Positions 38,609-49,109 of a DNA stretch of 64,000 bases are shown in pieces. Origin of the DNA: Calliopsis andreniformis (Eukaryota > Arthropoda > Insecta > Hymenoptera > Andrenidae); contig NW_027480547.1 of the NCBI RefSeq assembly GCF_051401765.1, forward strand, positions 496,001-560,000, read 5' to 3'. Below the pieces are notes generated by a model. That model saw nothing but the letters and a program-made list of their open reading frames with translations. It made no database searches and had not been told where the DNA came from. The position numbers were made by a program, and so were the translations under genes. How positions within the stretch are numbered: the stretch's first letter is position 1; each line of letters begins with the position of its first letter.

Positions 38609-40042
38609 TGAGGACTGAGGGCTGAAGATTGAGGATTCAGGATTGAGGATTCAGGATTGAGGTTTGAGGACTGAGGATTGAGGGTTGAGGATTGAGGATT
38701 GAGTATTGAGGATTGAAGATTGAGGATTGTGTATTGAGGATTGAACATTCAGGATTGAGGATTGAGGATAGAGGATTGACGATTGAGGACTGAAGATTGA
38801 GGATTGGGGATTGAAGATTGAGGATTGGGGATTGAGCATTGACGACTGAGAATTGAGGATTGAGGATTGAGGATTGAGGATTGAGGATTGAGGATTGAGG
38901 ATTGGCGATTGAAGATTGAGTATTGAGGATTGATAATTGAGGACGAAGACTGAGGGTTGGGTATTAATGCTTCAGGTCTGAGGATTGAGGATTGCGAATT
39001 GAGGATTGAGGATTGAGGATTGAAGATTGAGGGTTTGGTATTGAGGACTAAAGAATGAGGACTGAGGAGTGAGAATTGAGGATTGAGGATTGAAGATTGA
39101 GTATTCAGGATTGGAGATTGACGATTGAGGATTGACGATTGAGGATTGAGGATTGAGGATTGAGGATTGAGGATTGAGGATTGAAGATTGAGTATTGAGG
39201 ATTGAAGATTGAGGATTGAGGATTGAGGATTGAGGATTGGGGATTGAAGATTGAGGATTTGGGACTGAGTGTTGAGCGTTGAGTGATGAGAATTGATGTT
39301 TGTGGATTGAGATTTGAAGATTGAAGATTGGGGATTGAGTGTTGAAAACTGTGAATTGGGTATATTCTATTGAGGATTGAGGACTGACAATTGATTGTTG
39401 AGGACTGAGGGCTGAAGATTGAGGATTCAGGATTGAGGATTCAGGATTGAAGTTTGAGGACTGAGGATTGAGGATTGAGGATTGAGGATTGAGTATTGAG
39501 GATTGAAGATTGAGGATTGGGTATTGAGGATTGAACATTCAGGATTGAGGATTGAGGATTGAGGATAGAGGATTGAAGATTGAGGATTGATGATTGAATA
39601 TTGATCATCGAAGATTGAGGATTGAGGATTGAGGGTTGTGGATTGCGGACGGGGACTGAGGGTTGAGTACTGATGCTTGAGGTCTGAGCGTTGAGGATTG
39701 AGGATTGAGAATTGAGGATTGAGGATTGAGGATTGAAGATTGAGGACTGGGTGTTGAGGATTGAAGAATGAGGATTGAGGATTGAGGATTGAAGATTGAG
39801 GGTTGAGGATTGAGTATTGAGGATTGAAGATTGAGGATTGAGGATTGCGGATTCAGGATTGAGGATTGAGGATTGAGGACTGAGGATTGAGGATTGAGGA
39901 TTGAAGATTGAGTATTGAGTATTGAAGATTGAGGATTGAGGATTGAGGATTGAGGATAGAGGATGGAGGATTGAGGATTGAGGATTGAAGATTCAGTATT
40001 GAGGATTGAAGATTGAGAATTGAGGATTGAGGATTGAACATA

Positions 40043-40245
40043 AAGGACTGAGTGTTGAGGGATGATTGATGAGAATTGATGTTGGTGGATAGAGATTTGA
40101 AGATTGCAGATTGAGTATTGAGTATTGAAATCTGTGAATTGGTGGTATACTATTGAGGATTGAGGATTGACAACTGATTGTTGAGGACTGAGGGCTGAAG
40201 ATTGAGGATTCAGGGTTGAGGATTCAGGATTGAGGTTTGGGGACT
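40043..40245 (+). repeat. Reference core block, type C (203 bp)
   Basis: This has the same 29-heptamer frame, with h1 aaggact preceded by gaacata, h3-h4 gagggat gattgat, h6-h7 gatgttg gtggata, h10 gcagatt, h13 gaaatct, and h15-h16 ggtggta tactatt (or ggtgata ttgtatt). Copies start at 10310, 13135, 19188, 22769, 27404, 35651, 40043, 42273, 43853 and 46083. Cores starting at 19846 and 23427 are hybrids: they begin like A1 (gaggact, gagggtt, gagtgat) but are C-like from h6 onward. They mark an old junction inside the core that was then amplified. Confidence 0.85.
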
Positions 40246-40748
40246 GAGGATTGAGGATTGAGGATTTAGGATTGAGGATTGTGGATTGAGGATTGAGGAT
40301 TGAGGATTGGGTATTGAGGTTTGGGGATTGAGGATTGAGGATTGAGGATTGAGTATTGGGGACTGAGGATTGAAGGTTGAATATTGATAATTGAAGATTG
40401 AGTATTGAGGATTGAGGGTTGTAGATTGAGGACGAGGACTGAGGGTTGGGTATTAATGCTTGAGGTCTGAGGATTGAGGATTGCGAATTGAGGATTGAGG
40501 ATTGAGGATTGAAGATTGAGAGTTTGGCATTGAGGATTGAAGAATGAGGACTGAGGAGTGAGGATTGAGGATTGAGGATTGAAGACTGAGTATTCAGGAT
40601 TGGAGATTGACGATTGAGGATTGAGGATTGAGGATTGAGGATTGAGGATTGAGGATTGAGGATTGAGGATTGAAGATTGAGTATTGAGGATTGAAGATTG
40701 AGGATTGAGTATTGAGAATTGAGGATTGGGGATTGAAGATTCAGGATT

Positions 40749-40951
40749 GGGGTCTGAGTGTTGAGCGTTGAGTGATGAGAATTGATGTTAGTGGATTGAG
40801 ATTTGAAGATTGAAGGTTGGGGATTGAGTGTTGAAAACTGTGAATTGGGTATATTCTATTGAGGATTGAGGACTGACAGTTGATTGTTGAGGACTGAGAG
40901 ATGGAGATTGAGGATTCAGGACTGAGGATTCAGGATTGAGGTTTGAGGACT
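40749..40951 (+). repeat. Chimeric core: A2 5' part joined to a gagagat-type 3' part
   Basis: From h1 (ggggtct) through h20 this core matches the A2 core at 42979. At h22 it switches to gagagat ggagatt (near 40,907) and ends with caggact gaggatt caggatt, as in the A1 cores at 11681 and 5987. The true 2,230-bp partner at 42979 instead has gagggct gaagatt and then a taaggatt unit. The switch inside one core is direct evidence of a join within the core. The chimera was then copied in the 3,810-bp duplication, giving the same chimera at 44559-44761. Confidence 0.82.
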
Positions 40952-43649
40952 GAGGATTGAGGATTGAGGATTGAGGATTGAGGTTTGAGGATTGAGGATT
41001 GAGGATTGGGGATTGAGGATTGAGGATTGAGGATAGAGGATTGAAGATTGAGGATTGGGGATTGAGCATTGACGACTGAGAATTGAGGATTGAGGATTGA
41101 GGATTGAGGATTGAGGATTGAGGATTGAGGATTGGCGATTGAAGATTGAGTATTGAGGATTGATAATTGAGGACGAAGACTGAGGGTTGGGTATTAATGC
41201 TTCAGGTCTGAGGATTGAGGATTGCGAATTGAGGATTGAGGATTGAGGATTGAAGATTGAGGGTTTGGTATTGAGGACTAAAGAATGAGGACTGAGGAGT
41301 GAGAATTGAGGATTGAGGATTGAAGATTGAGTATTCAGGATTGGAGATTGACGATTGAGGATTGACGATTGAGGATTGAGGATTGAGGATTGAGGATTGA
41401 GGATTGAGGATTGAAGATTGAGTATTGAGGATTGAAGATTGAGGATTGAGGATTGAGGATTGAGGATTGGGGATTGAAGATTGAGGATTTGGGACTGAGT
41501 GTTGAGCGTTGAGTGATGAGAATTGATGTTTGTGGATTGAGATTTGAAGATTGAAGATTGGGGATTGAGTGTTGAAAACTGTGAATTGGGTATATTCTAT
41601 TGAGGATTGAGGACTGACAATTGATTGTTGAGGACTGAGGGCTGAAGATTGAGGATTCAGGATTGAGGATTCAGGATTGACGTTTGAGGACTGAGGATTG
41701 AGGATTGAGGATTGAGGATTGAGTATTGAGGATTGAAGATTGAGGATTGGGTATTGAGGATTGAACATTCAGGATTGAGGATTGAGGATTGAGGATAGAG
41801 GATTGAAGATTGAGGATTGATGATTGAATATTGATGATCGAAGATTGAGGATTGAGGATTGAGGGTTGTGGATTGCGGACGGGGACTGAGGGTTGAGTAC
41901 TGATGCTTGAGGTCTGAGCGTTGAGGATTGAGGATTGAGAATTGAGGATTGAGGATTGAGGATTGAAGATTGAGGACTGGGTGTTGAGGATTGAAGAATG
42001 AGGATTGAGGATTGAGGATTGAAGATTGAGGGTTGAGGATTGAGTATTGAGGATTGAAGATTGAGGATTGAGGATTGCGGATTGAGGATTGAGGATTGAG
42101 GATTGAGGACTGAGGATTGAGGATTGAGGATTGAAGATTGAGTATTGAGTATTGAAGATTGAGGATTGAGGATTGAGGATTGAGGATAGAGGATTGAGGA
42201 TTGAGGATTGAGGATTGAAGATTCAGTATTGAGGATTGAAGATTGAGAATTGAGGATTGAGGATTGAACATAAAGGACTGAGTGTTGAGGGATGATTGAT
42301 GAGAATTGATGTTGGTGGATAGAGATTTGAAGATTGCAGATTGAGTATTGAGTATTGAAATCTGTGAATTGGTGGTATACTATTGAGGATTGAGGATTGA
42401 CAACTGATTGTTGAGGACTGAGGGCTGAAGATTGAGGATTCAGGGTTGAGGATTCAGGATTGAGGTTTGGGGACTGAGGATTGAGGATTGAGGATTTAGG
42501 ATTGAGGATTGTGGATTGAGGATTGAGGATTGAGGATTGGGTATTGAGGTTTGGGGATTGAGGATTGAGGATTGAGGATTGAGTATTGGGGACTGAGGAT
42601 TGAAGGTTGAATATTGATAATTGAAGATTGAGTATTGAGGATTGAGGGTTGTAGATTGAGGACGAGGACTGAGGGTTGGGTATTAATGCTTGAGGTCTGA
42701 GGATTGAGGATTGCGAATTGAGGATTGAGGATTGAGGATTGAAGATTGAGAGTTTGGCATTGAGGATTGAAGAATGAGGACTGAGGAGTGAGGATTGAGG
42801 ATTGAGGATTGAAGACTGAGTATTCAGGATTGGAGATTGACGATTGAGGATTGAGGATTGAGGATTGAGGATTGAGGATTGAGGATTGAGGATTGAGGAT
42901 TGAAGATTGAGTATTGAGGATTGAAGATTGAGGATTGAGTATTGAGAATTGAGGATTGGGGATTGAAGATTCAGGATTGGGGTCTGAGTGTTGAGCGTTG
43001 AGTGATGAGAATTGATGTTAGTGGATTGAGATTTGAAGATTGAAGGTTGGGGATTGAGTGTTGAAAACTGTGAATTGGGTATATTCTATTGAGGATTGAG
43101 GACTGACAGTTGATTGTTGAGGACTGAGGGCTGAAGATTGAGGATTAAGGATTGAGGATTCAGGATTGAGGTTTGAGGACTGAGGATTGAGGATTGAGGA
43201 TTGAGGATTGAGTATTGAGGATTGAAGATTGAGGATTGGGTATTGAGGATTGAACATTCAGCATTGAGGATTGAGGATAGAGGATTGAAGATTGAGGATT
43301 GATGATTGAATATTGATGATCGAAGATTGAGGATTGAGGATTGAGGGTTGAGGATTGCGGACGAGGACTGAGGGTTGAGTATTGATGCTTGAGGTCTGAG
43401 CGTTGAGGATTGAGGATTGAGAATTGAGGATTGAGGATTGAGGATTGAAGATTGAGGACTGGGTGTTGAGGATTGAAGAATGAGGATTGAGGATTGAGGA
43501 TTGAAGATTGAGGGTTGAGGATTGAGTATTGAGGATTGAAGATTGAGGAGTGAAGATTGAGGATTGAGGATTGAAGATTGATTATTCAGGATTGGAGATT
43601 GACGATTGAGGATTGAGGATTGAGGATTGGGGATTGAAGATTGAGGATT

Positions 43650-43733
43650 GGGGACTGAGTGTTGAGCGTTGAGTGATGAGAGTTGATGTTTGTGGATTGA
43701 GATTTGAAGATTGAAGATTGGGGATTGAGTATT
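43650..43733 (+). repeat. Truncated A2 core at the 3,810-bp duplication junction
   Basis: The core begins normally (ggggact gagtgtt gagcgtt gagtgat) and runs 12 heptamers to gagtatt at 43727-43733. It then jumps to gaagatt gaggatt spacer that matches 39,920 onward. Its partner at 47460-47662 is complete (29 heptamers), with gagtgtt gaaaact at the same place. This is the breakpoint of the tandem duplication, at a 4-base shared gagt in heptamer register. Confidence 0.87.
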
Positions 43734-46700
43734 GAAGATTGAGGATTGAGGATTGAGGATTGAGGATAGAGGATGGAGGATTGAGGATTGAGGATTGAAG
43801 ATTCAGTATTGAGGATTGAAGATTGAGAATTGAGGATTGAGGATTGAACATGAAGGACTGAGTGTTGAGGGATGATTGATGAGAATTGATGTTGGTGGAT
43901 AGAGATTTGAAGATTGCAGATTGAGTATTGAGTATTGAAATCTGTGAATTGGTGGTATACTATTGAGGATTGAGGATTGACAACTGATTGTTGAGGACTG
44001 AGGGCTGAAGATTGAGGATTCAGGGTTGAGGATTCAGGATTGAGGTTTGGGGACTGAGGATTGAGGATTGAGGATTTAGGATTGAGGATTGTGGATTGAG
44101 GATTGAGGATTGAGGATTGGGTATTGAGGTTTGGGGATTGAGGATTGAGGATTGAGGATTGAGTATTGGGGACTGAGGATTGAAGGTTGAATATTGATAA
44201 TTGAAGATTGAGTATTGAGGATTGAGGGTTGTAGATTGAGGACGAGGACTGAGGGTTGGGTATTAATGCTTGAGGTCTGAGGATTGAGGATTGCGAATTG
44301 AGGATTGAGGATTGAGGATTGAAGATTGAGAGTTTGGCATTGAGGATTGAAGAATGAGGACTGAGGAGTGAGGATTGAGGATTGAGGATTGAAGACTGAG
44401 TATTCAGGATTGGAGATTGACGATTGAGGATTGAGGATTGAGGATTGAGGATTGAGGATTGAGGATTGAGGATTGAGGATTGAAGATTGAGTATTGAGGA
44501 TTGAAGATTGAGGATTGAGTATTGAGAATTGAGGATTGGGGATTGAAGATTCAGGATTGGGGTCTGAGTGTTGAGCGTTGAGTGATGAGAATTGATGTTA
44601 GTGGATTGAGATTTGAAGATTGAAGGTTGGGGATTGAGTGTTGAAAACTGTGAATTGGGTATATTCTATTGAGGATTGAGGACTGACAGTTGATTGTTGA
44701 GGACTGAGAGATGGAGATTGAGGATTCAGGACTGAGGATTCAGGATTGAGGTTTGAGGACTGAGGATTGAGGATTGAGGATTGAGGATTGAGGTTTGAGG
44801 ATTGAGGATTGAGGATTGGGGATTGAGGATTGAGGATTGAGGATAGAGGATTGAAGATTGAGGATTGGGGATTGAGCATTGACGACTGAGAATTGAGGAT
44901 TGAGGATTGAGGATTGAGGATTGAGGATTGAGGATTGAGGATTGGCGATTGAAGATTGAGTATTGAGGATTGATAATTGAGGACGAAGACTGAGGGTTGG
45001 GTATTAATGCTTCAGGTCTGAGGATTGAGGATTGCGAATTGAGGATTGAGGATTGAGGATTGAAGATTGAGGGTTTGGTATTGAGGACTAAAGAATGAGG
45101 ACTGAGGAGTGAGAATTGAGGATTGAGGATTGAAGATTGAGTATTCAGGATTGGAGATTGACGATTGAGGATTGACGATTGAGGATTGAGGATTGAGGAT
45201 TGAGGATTGAGGATTGAGGATTGAAGATTGAGTATTGAGGATTGAAGATTGAGGATTGAGGATTGAGGATTGAGGATTGGGGATTGAAGATTGAGGATTT
45301 GGGACTGAGTGTTGAGCGTTGAGTGATGAGAATTGATGTTTGTGGATTGAGATTTGAAGATTGAAGATTGGGGATTGAGTGTTGAAAACTGTGAATTGGG
45401 TATATTCTATTGAGGATTGAGGACTGACAATTGATTGTTGAGGACTGAGGGCTGAAGATTGAGGATTCAGGATTGAGGATTCAGGATTGAAGTTTGAGGA
45501 CTGAGGATTGAGGATTGAGGATTGAGGATTGAGTATTGAGGATTGAAGATTGAGGATTGGGTATTGAGGATTGAACATTCAGGATTGAGGATTGAGGATT
45601 GAGGATAGAGGATTGAAGATTGAGGATTGATGATTGAATATTGATGATCGAAGATTGAGGATTGAGGATTGAGGGTTGTGGATTGCGGACGGGGACTGAG
45701 GGTTGAGTACTGATGCTTGAGGTCTGAGCGTTGAGGATTGAGGATTGAGAATTGAGGATTGAGGATTGAGGATTGAAGATTGAGGACTGGGTGTTGAGGA
45801 TTGAAGAATGAGGATTGAGGATTGAGGATTGAAGATTGAGGGTTGAGGATTGAGTATTGAGGATTGAAGATTGAGGATTGAGGATTGCGGATTGAGGATT
45901 GAGGATTGAGGATTGAGGACTGAGGATTGAGGATTGAGGATTGAAGATTGAGTATTGAGTATTGAAGATTGAGGATTGAGGATTGAGGATTGAGGATAGA
46001 GGATTGAGGATTGAGGATTGAGGATTGAAGATTCAGTATTGAGGATTGAAGATTGAGAATTGAGGATTGAGGATTGAACATAAAGGACTGAGTGTTGAGG
46101 GATGATTGATGAGAATTGATGTTGGTGGATAGAGATTTGAAGATTGCAGATTGAGTATTGAGTATTGAAATCTGTGAATTGGTGGTATACTATTGAGGAT
46201 TGAGGATTGACAACTGATTGTTGAGGACTGAGGGCTGAAGATTGAGGATTCAGGGTTGAGGATTCAGGATTGAGGTTTGGGGACTGAGGATTGAGGATTG
46301 AGGATTTAGGATTGAGGATTGTGGATTGAGGATTGAGGATTGAGGATTGGGTATTGAGGTTTGGGGATTGAGGATTGAGGATTGAGGATTGAGTATTGGG
46401 GACTGAGGATTGAAGGTTGAATATTGATAATTGAAGATTGAGTATTGAGGATTGAGGGTTGTAGATTGAGGACGAGGACTGAGGGTTGGGTATTAATGCT
46501 TGAGGTCTGAGGATTGAGGATTGCGAATTGAGGATTGAGGATTGAGGATTGAAGATTGAGAGTTTGGCATTGAGGATTGAAGAATGAGGACTGAGGAGTG
46601 AGGATTGAGGATTGAGGATTGAAGACTGAGTATTCAGGATTGGAGATTGACGATTGAGGATTGAGGATTGAGGATTGAGGATTGAGGATTGAGGATTGAG

Positions 46701-47540
46701 GATTGAGGATTGAAGATTGAGTATTGAGGATTGAAGATTGAGGATTGAGTATTGAGAATTGAGGATTGGGGATTGAAGATTCAGGATTGGGGTCTGAGTG
46801 TTGAGCGTTGAGTGATGAGAATTGATGTTAGTGGATTGAGATTTGAAGATTGAAGGTTGGGGATTGAGTGTTGAAAACTGTGAATTGGGTATATTCTATT
46901 GAGGATTGAGGACTGACAGTTGATTGTTGAGGACTGAGGGCTGAAGATTGAGGATTAAGGATTGAGGATTCAGGATTGAGGTTTGAGGACTGAGGATTGA
47001 GGATTGAGGATTGAGGATTGAGTATTGAGGATTGAAGATTGAGGATTGGGTATTGAGGATTGAACATTCAGCATTGAGGATTGAGGATAGAGGATTGAAG
47101 ATTGAGGATTGATGATTGAATATTGATGATCGAAGATTGAGGATTGAGGATTGAGGGTTGTGGATTGCGGACGAGGACTGAGGGTTGAGTATTGATGCTT
47201 GAGGTCTGAGCGTTGAGGATTGAGGATTGAGAATTGAGGATTGAGGATTGAGGATTGAAGATTGAGGACTGGGTGTTGAGGATTGAAGAATGAGGATTGA
47301 GGATTGAGGATTGAAGATTGAGGGTTGAGGATTGAGTATTGAGGATTGAAGATTGAGGAGTGAAGATTGAGGATTGAGGATTGAAGATTGATTATTCAGG
47401 ATTGGAGATTGACGATTGAGGATTGAGGATTGAGGATTGGGGATTGAAGATTGAGGATTGGGGACTGAGTGTTGAGCGTTGAGTGATGAGAGTTGATGTT
47501 TGTGGATTGAGATTTGAAGATTGAAGATTGGGGATTGAGT
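43731..47540. repeat. 3,810-bp tandem duplication, copy 2
   Basis: Cores lie at 43853-44055 (C), 44559-44761 (chimeric A2), 45300-45502 (A2), 46083-46285 (C), 46789-46991 (A2) and the first 12 heptamers of 47460-47662. The 6-base markers fall at 44238, 44979, 45685, 46468 and 47167, each 3,810 bp after its copy-1 partner. The very small number of differences from copy 1 suggests this is the youngest large duplication in the window. That ranking is inference from visual comparison. Confidence 0.87.
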
Positions 47541-49109
47541 GTTGAAAACTGTGAATTGGGTATATTCTATTGAGGATTGAGGACTGACAATTGATTGTTG
47601 AGGACTGAGGGCTGAAGATTGAGGATTCAGGATTGAGAATTCAGGATTGAAGTTTGAGGACTGAGGATTGAGGATTGAGGATTGAGGATTGAGTATTGAG
47701 GATTGAAGATTGAGGATTGGGTATTGAGGATTGAACACTCAGGATTGAGGATTGAGGATAGAGGATTGAAGAGTGAGGATTGATGATTGAATATTGATGA
47801 TCGAAGATTGAGGATTGAGGATTGAGGGTTGTGGATTGCGGACGAGGACTGAGGGTTGAGTATTGATGCTTGAGGACTGAGCGTTGAGGATTGAGGATTG
47901 AGAATTGAGGATTGAGGATTGAGGATTGAAGATTGAGGACTGGGTGTTGAGGATTGAAGAATGAGGATTGAGGATTGAGGATTGAAGATTGAGGATTTAG
48001 GATTGAGTATTGAAGATAGAGGACTGAGTGTTGAGGGTTGAGTGATGAGAATTGATGTTTGTGGATTGAGATTTGAAGATTGCAGATTGAGTATTCAGTA
48101 TTGAAAACTGTGAATTGATGATGTTGTATTGAGGATTGAGGATTGACAACTGATTGTTGAGGACTGAGGGCTGAAGATTGACGATTGAGGATTGAGGATT
48201 GAGGATTGAGGATTCAGGATTGAGGATTGAGGATTGAAGATTGAGTATTGAGGATTGAAGATTGAGGATTGAGGATTGAGGATTGAGGATTGAGGACTGA
48301 CAATTGATTGTTGAGGACTGAGGGCTGAAGATTGAGGATTCAGGATTGAGGATTCAGGATTGAGGATTCAGTATTGAGGTTTGAGGACTGAGGATTGAGG
48401 ATTGAGGATTGAGGATTGAGTATTGGCGATTGAAGATTGAGGACTGGGTATTGAGGATTGAACATTCAGGATTGAGGATTGAGGATAGAGGATTGAAGAT
48501 TGAGGATTGATGATTGAATATTGATGATCGAAGATTGAGGATTGAGGATTGAGGGTTGTGGATTGCGGACGAGGACTGAGGGTTGAGTATTGATGCTTGA
48601 GGTCTGAGCGTTGAGGATTGAGGATTGAGAATTGAGGATTGAGGATTGAGGATTGAAGATTGAGGACTGGGTGTTGAGGATTGAAGAATGAGGATTGAGG
48701 ATTGAGGATTGAAGATTGAGGATTTAGGATTGAGGATTGAAGATAGAGGACTGAGTGTTGAGGGTTGAGTGATGAGAATTGATGTTTGTGGATTGAGATT
48801 TGAAGATTGCAGATTGAGTATTCAGTATTGAAAACTGTGAATTGATGATGTTGTATTGAGGATTGAGGATTGACAACTGATTGTTGAGGACTGAGGGCCG
48901 AAGATTGACGATTGAGGATTGAGGATTGAGGATTGAGGATTGAGGATTGAGGATTGAGGATTGAAGATTGAGTATTGAGGATTGAAGATTGAGGATTGAG
49001 TATTGAGGATTGAGGATTGAGGATTGAGGACTGACAATTGATTGTTGAGGACTGAGGGCTGAAGATTGAGGATTCAGGATTGAGGATTCAGGATTGAGGT
49101 TTGAGGACT
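47541..49109. repeat. Two B-core units with detached tails
   Basis: After the remainder of the A2 core at 47460-47662 come B cores at 48019-48179 and 48746-48906, each with a detached tail (48292-48389, 98 bp, and 49026-49109, 84 bp). This B+tail, B+tail order resembles 1.6-2.7 kb and recurs exactly 6,152 bp later (54171 and 54898). Six-base markers lie at 47839-47844 and 48565-48570. Confidence 0.84.

Larger units (their letters stand above)
30971..38807. repeat. Mosaic segment: B, A2, A1 (x3), B, A1, C, A1, A2, A1, D, partial core, A2
   Basis: Cores lie at 31600-31760 (B), 31894-32095 (A2, one base short), 32725-32927 (A1), 33425-33628 (A1), 34007-34209 (A1), 34357-34517 (B), 34819-35028 (A1, 210 bp), 35651-35853 (C), 36071-36273 (A1), 36819-37021 (A2), 37357-37560 (A1), 37946-38148 (D), 38184-38288 (partial) and 38470-38672 (A2). 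Segments align with early parts of the window at several offsets: 28,831 bp (cores 3894 and 4594), 24,928 bp (8497, 9079, 9429) and 25,341 bp (10310, 10730). The offset steps show insertions or losses of whole repeat blocks. Eight-base units are at 33495-33502 and 37427-37434, and 6-base units at 35218-35223 and 38366-38371. Confidence 0.83.
38808..41037. repeat. 2,230-bp duplication, copy 1 (ends in a chimeric core)
   Basis: Cores lie at 39260-39462 (A2), 40043-40245 (C) and 40749-40951 (A2, chimeric), which recur at +2,230 bp (41490, 42273, 42979). The length is 319 heptamers minus 3, matching three 6-base markers (38939, 39645, 40428). The left edge is near 38,808, where ttgaagattgaggatt is shared but the preceding bases differ. 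The right edge lies inside the core at 40749: up to about 40,905 it equals the core at 42979, and after that it carries the gagagatg variant seen in the A1 core at 11681. Confidence 0.85.
39917..43730. repeat. 3,810-bp tandem duplication, copy 1 (overlaps the 2,230-bp pair)
   Basis: Cores at 40043 (C), 40749 (chimeric A2), 41490 (A2), 42273 (C), 42979 (A2) and the truncated core at 43650 all recur at +3,810 bp. The length is 545 heptamers minus 5, and five 6-base markers lie inside (40428, 41169, 41875, 42658, 43357). The copies differ at a few bases that I could see: 40042 a against 43852 g, 41681 c against 45491 a, and the base before gattgcgg near 43,351 (a) against 47,161 (t). The boundaries are known to within a few bases, at a shared gagt/attg string. 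Confidence 0.88.

Noticed and set aside
39917..47540. The 3,810-bp pair as a pure assembly duplication
   Set aside because: The copies differ at several bases (40042/43852, 41681/45491, 43351/47161) and the core at the junction is truncated in one and intact in the other, so they are probably two real copies. Read-level support is still decisive.
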